Positions 9,144 to 17,152 of a DNA stretch of 64,000 nucleotides are shown piece by piece. Made by a program: the position numbers and the translations under genes. Each line of letters opens with the position of its first letter. Within the stretch, counting starts at the first letter, position 1. This DNA comes from Alteromonas_F sp964429915 (lineage in GTDB: Bacteria > Pseudomonadota > Gammaproteobacteria > Enterobacterales > Alteromonadaceae). The notes beneath the pieces are model-generated. The model did no database searches and was not told the DNA's origin. It saw nothing but the letters and a program-made list of their open reading frames with translations. Where the stretch lies: contig CAYSDZ010000003.1 of assembly GCA_964429915.1 (NCBI GenBank), positions 62,001 to 126,000 of the forward strand, written 5' to 3'.

Positions 9144-9788
9144 ATGTTTTCAAAATGGTTTAAAAAAAATGAAACTGCGCTTCCTGAAACGCCCCAAATA
9201 ATGGGCCTGTATTTAGGGGGCTCGTTTGAATTAGACACCCTTAAACTGAAACTTTTGGTGCCGGAGTTAATGATTGAAAATCCAGCGTCTCACCATTTTA
9301 TTCAAGCAGTTGGTGAAGCGCACCTCGATTCAGGCGGCAAACTACTCCGGTTTTACACCGATGACGATGCCTATCTGCAAATTGTTTTAGACGGTGGCGA
9401 TACAGAATCGCATATTACTGACGTGAAGCTCTGGTATTTTTACGAAACTAAAACAATTGGCGATAAAAACCAATGGGAGCAATGTTTGAATAATACGATT
9501 TCTCAATCAAACTATTCATTGGGAGAAACCACTTATTCTCGAGTCTGGGAGGCGGTGGGTGACGTTTCGCCTCCCGTCGCCGTGACTGAAAAAACCTATG
9601 AAGAAGACGGTGATATTAGCGAAACCGACCAATTCATGATGCTTTATGAAAGGCCTTTAAGCAATGAAAGAACCGAATCGTTGTTGGTGGTAGGTGAAGA
9701 AAAAATAGTAGGCAATAACGCAGATAGATGTTTAGTATTGAGCACAGGTATAGACATACAACCTGCTGATATAAGAATTAACGGTTAA
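9144..9788 (+). CDS. yjfK: YjfK-like DUF2491 protein
   Basis: Soluble protein of 214 residues that I assign to DUF2491 (E. coli YjfK). It begins MFSKWFKK and contains the conserved beta-rich core with LYLGGSFELD, FYTDDDAYLQI and a late FMMLYERPL motif. No membrane segments are visible. Function is unknown; it always occurs beside PspA-like, DUF350 and ATP-grasp genes, suggesting one membrane-linked pathway. It lies 14 bp after the channel gene and 13 bp before the DUF350 gene. Confidence 0.85.
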   Translation: MFSKWFKKNETALPETPQIMGLYLGGSFELDTLKLKLLVPELMIENPASHHFIQAVGEAHLDSGGKLLRFYTDDDAYLQIVLDGGDTESHITDVKLWYFYETKTIGDKNQWEQCLNNTISQSNYSLGETTYSRVWEAVGDVSPPVAVTEKTYEEDGDISETDQFMMLYERPLSNERTESLLVVGEEKIVGNNADRCLVLSTGIDIQPADIRING

Positions 9789-9801
9789 ATAAGGAAACAT
9801 A

Positions 9802-10218
9802 ATGGACGCCTTACTACATTCGGTTGCTGGACTCGGCAACTTTGCGCTTTATTTTGTCATATCGATCGCTTTTTTATTTGTGTTTAAAGTGCTGTATGCC
9901 TTTGTCACTCCACATGATGAATGGCAATTGGTTAAAGAAGAAAAAAACACTTCTGCTGCGGTCGGCTTTGGCGGTGCCTTAATTGGCTTTGCTATTGCAC
10001 TGGGAAGTGCAGCAAGTAATTCTGTGCATTTGCTTGATTTTGCGATTTGGGGCTTAGTCGCCATTATTGCTCAAGTCATAGCCTTTGCATTATTGCGCTT
10101 TACATTCATGCCAAAAATTGCGGAACGTATCACTAATAATGAAGTGTCGGCAGGTGTCATGCTTGCTTCGGTATCAGTTGCAGTCGGTTTATTGAACGCG
10201 GCTTGTATGTCTTATTAA
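9802..10218 (+). CDS. yjfL: YjfL-like DUF350 membrane protein
   Basis: Inner-membrane protein of 138 residues with four hydrophobic helices (about 13-33, 49-70, 75-98 and 116-136), typical of DUF350 (E. coli YjfL). The central GFGGALIGFAIALGSAA repeat-like helix is the family hallmark. Substrate and mechanism are unknown. Short spacing (about 10-13 bp) to both neighbours supports co-transcription. Confidence 0.87.
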   Translation: MDALLHSVAGLGNFALYFVISIAFLFVFKVLYAFVTPHDEWQLVKEEKNTSAAVGFGGALIGFAIALGSAASNSVHLLDFAIWGLVAIIAQVIAFALLRFTFMPKIAERITNNEVSAGVMLASVSVAVGLLNAACMSY

Positions 10219-10228
10219 GGATACCCTT

Positions 10229-10843
10229 ATGGCTCAGTCAAATACAAAACGCTCTACAACAATCAATTTATCAAAAATGCGGAAAACGTTTTTGCTCAAA
10301 CCATTGATCGTGGGTATGTCTGCCGCGTTAGTATCGGCTTGCGGTAATTCAAGCACGCAAGCTGATATTTATACCTCCATCGAAGATTGCATTGACGACA
10401 ACCCCACTGGAGAGAGTCAATGCCGCGCAGCTTACCAAAATGCGCTAGATGAGGCTGCACGAACAGCGCCTAGGTTTAATTCAGAATACGATTGTGAATA
10501 CGAATTTGGCCCCAATCAATGCCAACGTTCTAGCGGCGGCGGCTTCTTTTTCCCTTTTATGGCTGGGTATATGGTCAGCAGCTTACTGTCTCCAAGCCGT
10601 TATTACACTCAACCCCTGTATACTTCTTATTCTCGTTATTCACCCTATCGTTCTCGGTGGTTTATGGCCGACGGACACGTACTTGATGGTGACATTAGAA
10701 AACGCTCTTATCGTGTTAACCCTTCTGTCTACAAACCTAAACCTACGGTGACTCGCACCATGAAACGCGGTGGTTTTGGTTCAAGCGTGAGAGCCAAATC
10801 AAGCTGGGGTAGTTCATCTCGTTCAGGCAGCTGGGGCGGTTAA
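10229..10843 (+). CDS. yjfM: YjfM-like DUF1190 lipoprotein
   Basis: Exported protein of 204 residues in the DUF1190 family (E. coli YjfM/YgiB). A long basic n-region (KMRKTFLLK) and a hydrophobic segment lead to the lipobox VSAC near residue 38, predicting a lipid-anchored envelope protein. The mature part has paired cysteines (ED.CIDD, SQCRAAY, CEYEFGPNQCQ) and a C-terminus rich in Ser, Gly and Arg. A good AAGGA site supports the ATG at 10229, although a start at Met17 would give a more ordinary signal peptide. Its stop abuts the ATP-grasp start (overlap about one base). Confidence 0.85.
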   Translation: MAQSNTKRSTTINLSKMRKTFLLKPLIVGMSAALVSACGNSSTQADIYTSIEDCIDDNPTGESQCRAAYQNALDEAARTAPRFNSEYDCEYEFGPNQCQRSSGGGFFFPFMAGYMVSSLLSPSRYYTQPLYTSYSRYSPYRSRWFMADGHVLDGDIRKRSYRVNPSVYKPKPTVTRTMKRGGFGSSVRAKSSWGSSSRSGSWGG

Positions 10844-12036
10844 TGCTGCGCATTACCCATCCGCCTCGCGCTGATTGGAAACACCTTGCAGTAGAATACG
10901 GCTTCAAATTTCATACTATGCATGGTGAGCCCTACTGGGACGAAAGTGCCTACTACCAATTCACCTTGAAACAGATTGAACAGGATTTGGAAGCACCTAC
11001 CGCTGAGATCCATCAAATGTGTCTTGCCGCTGTTGAATATATTCTAAAGGACGAGCAAAATCTCATCAAAATGGCAGTGCCTGAGTGGGCTTGGCAAGCT
11101 ATTTATGACGCTTGGAAAGCGCAAGCCCCCTCCCTGTACTCAAGACTTGATTTCGTTTATGACGGACGTTCTTGTGCAAAGTTATTGGAAAACAATGCGG
11201 ATACGCCAACTTCCCTTTATGAAGCAGGATTTTGGCAGTGGCTTTGGTTAGAGCACAATGTCGATAAAAATGCCTTACCCAAAGCCGCAGACCAATTCAA
11301 TAGCTTGCAAGAAAAATTAGTGTCGCGCTTTAAAGAAATTGCCCACCTGAATCAAATTCACCGATTGCATTTTTCTTGCTGCAAAGATTCAGAAGAAGAC
11401 CGCGGAACCGTTCAGTACCTTCAGGATTGTGCGAAAGAAGCCGGTATAGAAGAACAATTTATCTTTATGGAAGACATTGGCCTGTCTGTAAAGGGTGAAT
11501 TTACCGATTTACAGGACTTGGTTATTCAAGACTGTTTTAAATTATACCCTTGGGAGTTTATGCTAGATGAGGAATTTGGAAAAGAGGCCGTAAAAGACTC
11601 TATTAACTGGATAGAGCCGCTTTGGAAAACCTTATTGAGTAATAAAGGCTTGCTGGCCATTTTATGGGAAATGTTTCCCAACCATCCTAATTTGTTACCC
11701 ACTTATTTTAGCAGCCCTAACGAGAACAATGGCTTATCCGGTCTGTCTGGCGAATGGATAAAAAAACCGCTTTTTTCACGCGAAGGGGCGAATATTTCTC
11801 TTATCAATAGTGACCAACAAGCAAACAGCCAACTCGAAATAACCCTCTCAGAGGGTCCGTATGGCAATGAAGGTTTTGTGGTCCAACAGCGCTGTGCTTT
11901 GCCCGTGTTTAGCGGCAACCATACTTTAATTGGCAGTTGGTTAGTTGACGATCAACCTGCTGGCATTACCATCCGTGAAGATAAAACGGCGATTACTCAG
12001 GATTCAAGTCGGTTTCTTCCTCACGTCATTTTGTAA
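10843..12036 (+). CDS. yjfC: Glutathionylspermidine synthase-like ATP-grasp protein (YjfC-like)
   Basis: ATP-grasp amide-bond ligase of the glutathionylspermidine synthase C-terminal family (E. coli YjfC/YgiC). It has 397 residues and no N-terminal amidase domain. Recognisable blocks are RLDFVYDG, LENNADTPTSLYEAGFWQW, LYPWEFML, EPLWKTLLSNKG, LLPTYF and the C-terminal YGNEGFVVQQ and GSWLVDDQPAGITIRED. The substrate is unknown; the family is inferred to attach a polyamine or amino acid to an acceptor. It is the last gene of the operon, and faces a glycosyltransferase convergently. Confidence 0.9.
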   Translation: MLRITHPPRADWKHLAVEYGFKFHTMHGEPYWDESAYYQFTLKQIEQDLEAPTAEIHQMCLAAVEYILKDEQNLIKMAVPEWAWQAIYDAWKAQAPSLYSRLDFVYDGRSCAKLLENNADTPTSLYEAGFWQWLWLEHNVDKNALPKAADQFNSLQEKLVSRFKEIAHLNQIHRLHFSCCKDSEEDRGTVQYLQDCAKEAGIEEQFIFMEDIGLSVKGEFTDLQDLVIQDCFKLYPWEFMLDEEFGKEAVKDSINWIEPLWKTLLSNKGLLAILWEMFPNHPNLLPTYFSSPNENNGLSGLSGEWIKKPLFSREGANISLINSDQQANSQLEITLSEGPYGNEGFVVQQRCALPVFSGNHTLIGSWLVDDQPAGITIREDKTAITQDSSRFLPHVIL

Positions 12037-12041
12037 ATGCT

Positions 12042-13256
12042 TTACAAGGAGGTTTTCAAAATATCATCTACTAGCGTGTTAAAATGTTGATAAGGGTTAT
12101 TTTGGCTTATTTCAGTCGCGTAATATGATAAGTCAGGCTTATTGTTTAATTTTTCACGACAACATGCCTCGATTTTCGGTAACTCGCTTTTGGAGGGATA
12201 AAAATACTCTCCTACACCTTTCAATTTCAATGTTTGCATATTTACGAGTTGGTCAATATTAAAGCAAACTCCAATAGTGAATATGCCATTAGCCAGTGCC
12301 TGCATCGTGGTTGGAGAACCACCGTTAGTAATGGAAATATCAGCAATTTCGCACGCTTTGTTACCGGGAACAAACTGCGATGAAAAAACATTATCATAGT
12401 GTTTAGGAAGCGTAATTTTATCACTAGCAGTGCCGACAATCAGGGTGTACGGATTTTTTGCAAGGGTTGCAACTAGCGCAGGTAAAAAGCTGGCGTCTCC
12501 CGAACTACCAAGATTAATATAGATGATGGGTTTGTCAGTTGGAATGGCTTCCCACCAATCGGGCGTATGAATATCGGGTGACCAGAGTACTGGTCCAACT
12601 GCACGTTTATTAGGAGTAGACAAATCCATATCAATTAGACTAGGTATGTCTAGGTAAGCGGTATAGTCACTGTCGCAAAAGATGTGGGGTAAGGATCCTT
12701 TCTTGATAGCAGGAAGAGAATATTGTTGTCTGAAACGAGCAAAAGGAACGGTATGAGGAAGCATCAGTATGGGTTTTAACAAATCAAATAAAAGCTGTGA
12801 AAAATACGTCCCTAAGGCACGTCGAACTGGAACGTCTGGAATAGGCAAGGCAACATCTCGACTTGAGCACCAATATCCATTGATGATATTGAGGTAAGGA
12901 ATATTTTGCTTTTTTGCTGAAATCTGTAAGGTATGCCTCATATCACCAATGACTAAATCCGGACTTTCCTCAGTAAGGATAAACTCATCTCGTTTGAGGT
13001 ATTCGCGTATCCGTTTGGCTGGCCAAATAGGCTGAGACTTTAAGTTCCACTCTATAAATTTATCGGGTGCAGTGCTGTCTAAGTGCTTAATTTGATAATT
13101 GGCTTGAGGAAAAAAACGATTGAAGTGGTCATCACAGTAAAAAATAATGACATATTCTTTTTTATCTAGCTCGTCAGCTAACAAGCGACACCTAGCAACA
13201 TGAGCCAAAGTGACAGATTCGCAGAAGAAGACAATTTTTTTGGGCTCGTTGTTCAT
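12042..13256 (-). CDS. Glycosyltransferase (MGT/GT1-like)
   Basis: Predicted nucleotide-sugar glycosyltransferase with a GT-B fold, 404 residues, cytoplasmic. The N-terminus (IVFFCESVTLAHVARC) resembles the acceptor-binding start of macrolide-type transferases. The C-terminal half has INLGSSGD, VPGNKACEIADISITNGGSPTTMQAL and GVCFNIDQLVN, corresponding to the UDP-sugar-binding region of GT1 enzymes. The acceptor is unknown. It is a single gene convergent with the ATP-grasp gene and divergent from the PEP-CTERM-like gene region, apart from the main EPS locus. Confidence 0.8.
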   Translation of the reverse strand: MNNEPKKIVFFCESVTLAHVARCRLLADELDKKEYVIIFYCDDHFNRFFPQANYQIKHLDSTAPDKFIEWNLKSQPIWPAKRIREYLKRDEFILTEESPDLVIGDMRHTLQISAKKQNIPYLNIINGYWCSSRDVALPIPDVPVRRALGTYFSQLLFDLLKPILMLPHTVPFARFRQQYSLPAIKKGSLPHIFCDSDYTAYLDIPSLIDMDLSTPNKRAVGPVLWSPDIHTPDWWEAIPTDKPIIYINLGSSGDASFLPALVATLAKNPYTLIVGTASDKITLPKHYDNVFSSQFVPGNKACEIADISITNGGSPTTMQALANGIFTIGVCFNIDQLVNMQTLKLKGVGEYFYPSKSELPKIEACCREKLNNKPDLSYYATEISQNNPYQHFNTLVDDILKTSL

Positions 13257-13576
13257 ATTACATTCTCAGTTATTGCCGTTTTGAACAATACTACTGTCGG
13301 AATTTTTAACACAGTACCACTTAACATACTCAATAATATAGCATTAGCATATTATAAAGCGGCGCATATACTTGTTTTAACAATTAAAGAGGTATTTAAA
13401 ACATCATTTAAGGATAGATATGCAAGCACACGTAAAAGGTGTCGGTTTTTTTTACATGTTTAAAATTGTATTTTTTACTTCCCATTTATCCAACTGTTTT
13501 TAATACCTTTTTCATGTTGGCACAACTAATGCTTTGTAAAATCGCAACTAATTATAATCAACCAAGGAAAACTGCT
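13257..13576. other. AT-rich intergenic region
   Basis: About 320 bp of AT-rich DNA between the divergent glycosyltransferase and the PEP-CTERM-like gene. Besides the sigma-54 site reported separately, a ribosome site (AAGGA, 13564-13568) precedes the ATG at 13577. An open frame running into this region from 13439 has no supporting start signal. I see no RNA gene or repeat. Confidence 0.5.
13517..13533 (+). promoter_or_regulatory. Predicted sigma-54 (RpoN) promoter of the PEP-CTERM-like gene
   Basis: The sequence TTGGCACA-ACTA-ATGCT matches the -24/-12 consensus (YTGGCACR-N4-TTGCW) at all but one position of the boxes, and the GG (13519-13520) and GC (13531-13532) are exactly ten bases apart. 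Transcription would start near 13544, giving a leader of about 33 nt with a ribosome site before the ATG at 13577. Families PrsK and PrsR, a kinase and sigma-54 activator linked to PEP-CTERM systems, make this biologically sensible, though they are not in the window. Confidence 0.6.
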
Positions 13577-14392
13577 ATGAGCAAGTTTAACAAATTCGCA
13601 ATCGCTGCGATAATCGGGGCTTCTGCTTTGGTAGGCACAGCTTCAGCAGCAACAATTACATTTGGCGGTGTTGCTGCCAGCGACAGTTCTGGATTAACCA
13701 GTCAGTTTATCGACCCATTTGACGCTCAAGGTACAAATGGCTTTTTCATAGAAACGTTTGATCAAAACGGTGTCGTCGGTGAAACCGGATTTAACGATGC
13801 GGGTTTTGACGACCGTTGTTCAGTTAACTCTGGTGCAGGCGCATTACCGGGCGTAGCAGTTACACCTACTCCAGCGGACGACATAAACAACACCTTGGGT
13901 GTTCGTGCTGGTACAGTTCCAGGCGTAGCAGCTGCACCATTAAACGACGAGACTTGTTTCGGTTACGTGACTAACGCAACTTCAGGTGGAACAGCTCAAG
14001 TCACATTTGACTATTCTGTTTTGCTAGATGCCAATGACGATACAGGTATTACTTACCTAGGGTTTTATTGGGGTTCTGTAGATACGTTTAATAACTTTTC
14101 TTTCTTTTCTGGTGGTGAGTTAGTAACACGTATCACTGGTACTGAGCTGTTAGACCAGTTGAATGGACAAAGCGGAAATCAGAATTCTGAAAACTCAAAT
14201 GTTTATGTGAATATTTTCTTTAATTTCAATGAGCAGTTTGACACTTTGGTTTTAAGCACAACTGGTGTTGCAGCTGAGTTTGATAACATTGTTATCGGCC
14301 TAAGCCAACGTCCTGTACCTGCACCTGCTGGAATTGCATTCCTAGCATGTAGCCTAATTCTTTTAAGTGTTCGTTCACGTTTTAAGAAATAA
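13577..14392 (+). CDS. Exported protein with PEP-CTERM-like sorting tail
   Basis: Secreted protein of 271 residues with an N-terminal signal peptide (cleavage near GTASA) and a beta-rich, Asn/Gly/Asp-rich mature region without a family I recognise. The last 26 residues have the tripartite exosortase signal: a short motif (VPAPAG, a variant of VPEP), one hydrophobic helix (IAFLACSLILLSV) and a basic end (RSRFKK). The probable sorting enzyme is exosortase A at 52.7-54.2 kb. The start is ATG 13577 after AAGGA; the longer in-frame ORF from 13439 would bury the signal peptide. Four Cys occur in the mature chain. A strong terminator follows. Confidence 0.8.
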   Translation: MSKFNKFAIAAIIGASALVGTASAATITFGGVAASDSSGLTSQFIDPFDAQGTNGFFIETFDQNGVVGETGFNDAGFDDRCSVNSGAGALPGVAVTPTPADDINNTLGVRAGTVPGVAAAPLNDETCFGYVTNATSGGTAQVTFDYSVLLDANDDTGITYLGFYWGSVDTFNNFSFFSGGELVTRITGTELLDQLNGQSGNQNSENSNVYVNIFFNFNEQFDTLVLSTTGVAAEFDNIVIGLSQRPVPAPAGIAFLACSLILLSVRSRFKK

Positions 14393-14427
14393 GACGTAGA
14401 AAATAGCTTTCAATGTAAACATCTTTC

Positions 14428-14457
14428 AAATCCCGCGTATAACGCGGGATTTTTATT
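14428..14457 (+). terminator. Rho-independent terminator after the PEP-CTERM-like gene
   Basis: A perfect 10-bp stem (14428-14437 and 14443-14452) with loop TATAA is followed by T-rich DNA (TTTATTTAT). The next gene's ATG (14459) lies in this tail, so most transcripts of the upstream gene should end before the rhomboid gene is read. Confidence 0.85.
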
Positions 14458-14458
14458 T

Positions 14459-14986
14459 ATGTCAAACCACCGCCCGTTAATTTTATTTTTCACAAGCTTT
14501 TTAGTAGTAGAAGTTATTAATAGCTTACTATCTCGTATGTTGAATCAATTTGGGCTAATTCCTCGCGACCCCGATACGTTACTTGGTATTATTTTCTCTC
14601 CTTGGCTACATGGAAACACTGAACACTTTTTGGCGAACATCGGTGCTCTCATTATATTAGGGTTGACCTGCTATCAGTGGGGTAAAACAACGTTCTGGAA
14701 ATCAACGTTTATCATTATTGTATGCAGTGGTTTAGCAGTATGGGTGGTTGGTCGGCCAGCTCTCCATATCGGCGCTAGCGGTTTGGTTTATGGTTATTTC
14801 GGTTTCTCTGTGCTTGCAGGATGGCTAGCCAAACGTTTCATTTATCTCTTGGTATCTGTCGCTATTGCTATTTTGTATGGCTCAATGGCATGGGGATTAT
14901 TACCTTTGCAAAATCAAGTGTCATTTGAATATCATATTATGGGTTGTATTAGTGGTTTAATCGCGGCAAAATTGTGTGTCAAATAG
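14459..14986 (+). CDS. Rhomboid family intramembrane serine protease
   Basis: Polytopic membrane protease of 175 residues. The catalytic Ser lies in GASG (Ser107) and the catalytic His in YHIMG (His159). The motif HGNTEHFLAN near 51-60 supplies the family His/Asn. Six hydrophobic segments fit the minimal rhomboid core. Substrate is unknown; the position directly after a PEP-CTERM-like protein is suggestive but not proof of a link. The only upstream GGGA that could serve as a ribosome site lies inside the preceding terminator stem. A later start (Met27) would delete helix one. Confidence 0.85.
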   Translation: MSNHRPLILFFTSFLVVEVINSLLSRMLNQFGLIPRDPDTLLGIIFSPWLHGNTEHFLANIGALIILGLTCYQWGKTTFWKSTFIIIVCSGLAVWVVGRPALHIGASGLVYGYFGFSVLAGWLAKRFIYLLVSVAIAILYGSMAWGLLPLQNQVSFEYHIMGCISGLIAAKLCVK

Positions 14987-15040
14987 AAAGTTTTGTCTTC
15001 GTTATCAACTCCTAATCACCCGAACTAGACTTTAAGTAAA

Positions 15041-15742
15041 ATGAAAAATACTGCACAGCAAAACAAAACTCAGCCGGGGTTTTTCGGCAACCTTATTTTC
15101 AATATTGCTATTCCCGTCGTTATCATGAGCTATGGCAGTAGCGAAGACTACCTTGGTGCCGTTTGGTCGGTGGTTGCTGCGCTAGTCTTCCCTCTGTTTT
15201 ACGGTCTGTGGGACTTGAAGCAATCGGGCAAAGTTAATGCCTTTTCAATTTTGGGTATATTAAGTGTTTTGCTTACCGGTGGGATCAGTTTGCTTAAGCT
15301 GCCTGCCGAATATATGGCAATAAAAGAAGCAGCAATACCTGCAATCATCGGCATAGCCGTTATTATTACGCAGTTTTCAAAAAAGCCTTTGGTAAAAGTA
15401 TTAATACTGAATGAGCAACTGATTAACTGGCATAAACTGAATACTGCATTGGAAAATAAACAAAACGAAGTGTCTTTCCAAAATGTACTCAAAAATAGTT
15501 CCTACGTGGTGGCTGCCTCCTTCTTTGTTTCTTCAGTTTTGAACTATGTTTTAGCCAAAGCCATCCTAAAGAGCGAGCCGGGTACTTCCGCTTACACCGA
15601 AGAATTAGGTCGAATGACAGCGTTAAGTTACCCTGTCATTGTCATTCCTAGTACTATATTGCTTATTGGCACCTTGTGGTATGTATTTACAAAAATACAA
15701 CGCTTAACAGGCGAAGACATCGATGCCTTTGTGAATCAATAA
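15041..15742 (+). CDS. VC0807 family membrane protein
   Basis: Inner-membrane protein of 233 residues with about six hydrophobic helices, matching the VC0807 family (septation-protein-A-like fold) in its N-terminal GFFGNLIFNIAIPVVIM and the following FPLFYGLWDL. The biochemical role is unknown. It lies 54 bp after the rhomboid gene in the same direction, so co-transcription is possible. It ends convergently with the alkaline phosphatase gene. Confidence 0.8.
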   Translation: MKNTAQQNKTQPGFFGNLIFNIAIPVVIMSYGSSEDYLGAVWSVVAALVFPLFYGLWDLKQSGKVNAFSILGILSVLLTGGISLLKLPAEYMAIKEAAIPAIIGIAVIITQFSKKPLVKVLILNEQLINWHKLNTALENKQNEVSFQNVLKNSSYVVAASFFVSSVLNYVLAKAILKSEPGTSAYTEELGRMTALSYPVIVIPSTILLIGTLWYVFTKIQRLTGEDIDAFVNQ

Positions 15743-15770
15743 ATCCTTTGCCTGACTAGATTGTTACTGT

Positions 15771-17108
15771 TTATCTTTTTTGTTCTAACAATGAAAATAT
15801 TGTTTTTGCAATATCTGTATTATCTTTGCTTCCTGCAAATAAATGATGCCCTGAGCCATAAGCAAAAATAGGGACGTCAATACCGGTATGTCCGCCTGTT
15901 GTCCATCCGGTATTCGTTCGCTTATCGATGATCTTTTTAATTACAGCTTCTCGTTTTCGTTGGTCCGCGTCTTCAGCAATGCGACTCAGTGCGACATGTT
16001 CATCGTTACTTAATGCAAACCCTAATTGTGACTCAAGGTATTGACTCGGATTACTTGAAGATTGCATCTCGCTTGATATATTTGTTGGTGATGATTTTAG
16101 CTCGCTTAACCATTTAGGATCCCATCTATAATCACCACCTGCTCCCAAGGTTATACCGCCAGTACTGTGATCAGCAGTGAGTACCACTAAAGTTTCAGGA
16201 TTTGACTGCACATAGCGTTTCAGTAATTTCATCGTGCTTGCTAAATCATCCATTTCAGCCATTGCACCTGCAATATCATTAGCATGCCCTGCCCAATCAA
16301 TCATGCTTGCTTCTATTAGCAAGAAAAACCCTTTGTTACTCTCTAGGTGTTTCAGCGCATGCTTTGTCATAAAAGACAATCGATGAGGATTTACGTCATC
16401 CAAAGCCCATGGCAAGGCTATGGGAGCAAACAAGCCTAAAATAGATTGAGGCTTGTTAGACAAGGCGCTTAGTGCGGCGTACGAGTCGGCATATTTAAAA
16501 CCGTTTTTGGTAAACTCTGCAACCAGATCTCTATCTGAGCGCTTGAAATAGTCGGTCCCTCCGCCCAACATAACATCAAGCAAAAATTGATGATTGACAC
16601 GATCATCAAAAAAACTATCGGCTATTTGATTATAATTTCGGCGGCTTTCATTATGTGTGACGTAGGAAGCTGGCGTTGCATGCACAATCTGCGACGTTAC
16701 AACTATACCTGTTTTCATTCCAAGCTTTTTCGCCTCTCTTAACACCGTGTTAAGTGGTTTTTTATTTACGTCGACAGCGACGGCACCGTTGTAAGTTTTT
16801 ACTCCACTTGCTAACGCTGTCGCACCAGCGGCAGAATCGGTGACTAATCCAGAAATGGGTGCCGGATAGGTCGACGCGCTACCTACATACAGCTCGTCAA
16901 AAATAGTTCGTTCTACACCATTAGATAAATCTTGGTCTCTGAAATAACGATACGCAGTCGTATAAGCTGGCCCCATTCCATCACCCACCACCATGATTAT
17001 GTTTTTTGGAATGGTCTTGTTTTGATGTTCTGCCAAACAGAATGTGCTTAATAAAGCCATACTTAGTAAGCACATATTAGTGATTCGCGACCCTACGTAT
17101 GAACCCAT
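15771..17108 (-). CDS. Alkaline phosphatase
   Basis: Periplasmic phosphomonoesterase of the PhoA superfamily, 445 residues. Metal-binding and catalytic motifs are complete: VGDGMGP, VTDSAAGATALASG with the Ser nucleophile, LIEASMIDWAGHAND, LTADHSTGG and GGHTG. I choose the ATG at 17108 because an AAAGG site lies 8 bp upstream and a clean signal peptide (ending STFCLA) begins there. The longer frame from 17153 overlaps the cheV stop as TAATG but has no ribosome site. It follows cheV, so transcription may be linked. No Pho box was seen. Confidence 0.93.
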   Translation of the reverse strand: MGSYVGSRITNMCLLSMALLSTFCLAEHQNKTIPKNIIMVVGDGMGPAYTTAYRYFRDQDLSNGVERTIFDELYVGSASTYPAPISGLVTDSAAGATALASGVKTYNGAVAVDVNKKPLNTVLREAKKLGMKTGIVVTSQIVHATPASYVTHNESRRNYNQIADSFFDDRVNHQFLLDVMLGGGTDYFKRSDRDLVAEFTKNGFKYADSYAALSALSNKPQSILGLFAPIALPWALDDVNPHRLSFMTKHALKHLESNKGFFLLIEASMIDWAGHANDIAGAMAEMDDLASTMKLLKRYVQSNPETLVVLTADHSTGGITLGAGGDYRWDPKWLSELKSSPTNISSEMQSSSNPSQYLESQLGFALSNDEHVALSRIAEDADQRKREAVIKKIIDKRTNTGWTTGGHTGIDVPIFAYGSGHHLFAGSKDNTDIAKTIFSLLEQKR

Positions 17109-17152
17109 TGATACACCTTTAATTGGGAAAATTTGGTATTGTATCGATATCA

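Noticed and set aside
13439..13576. N-terminal extension of the PEP-CTERM-like gene
   Set aside because: The extension would place a hydrophobic stretch before the true signal peptide and ignores the AAGGA site next to ATG 13577.
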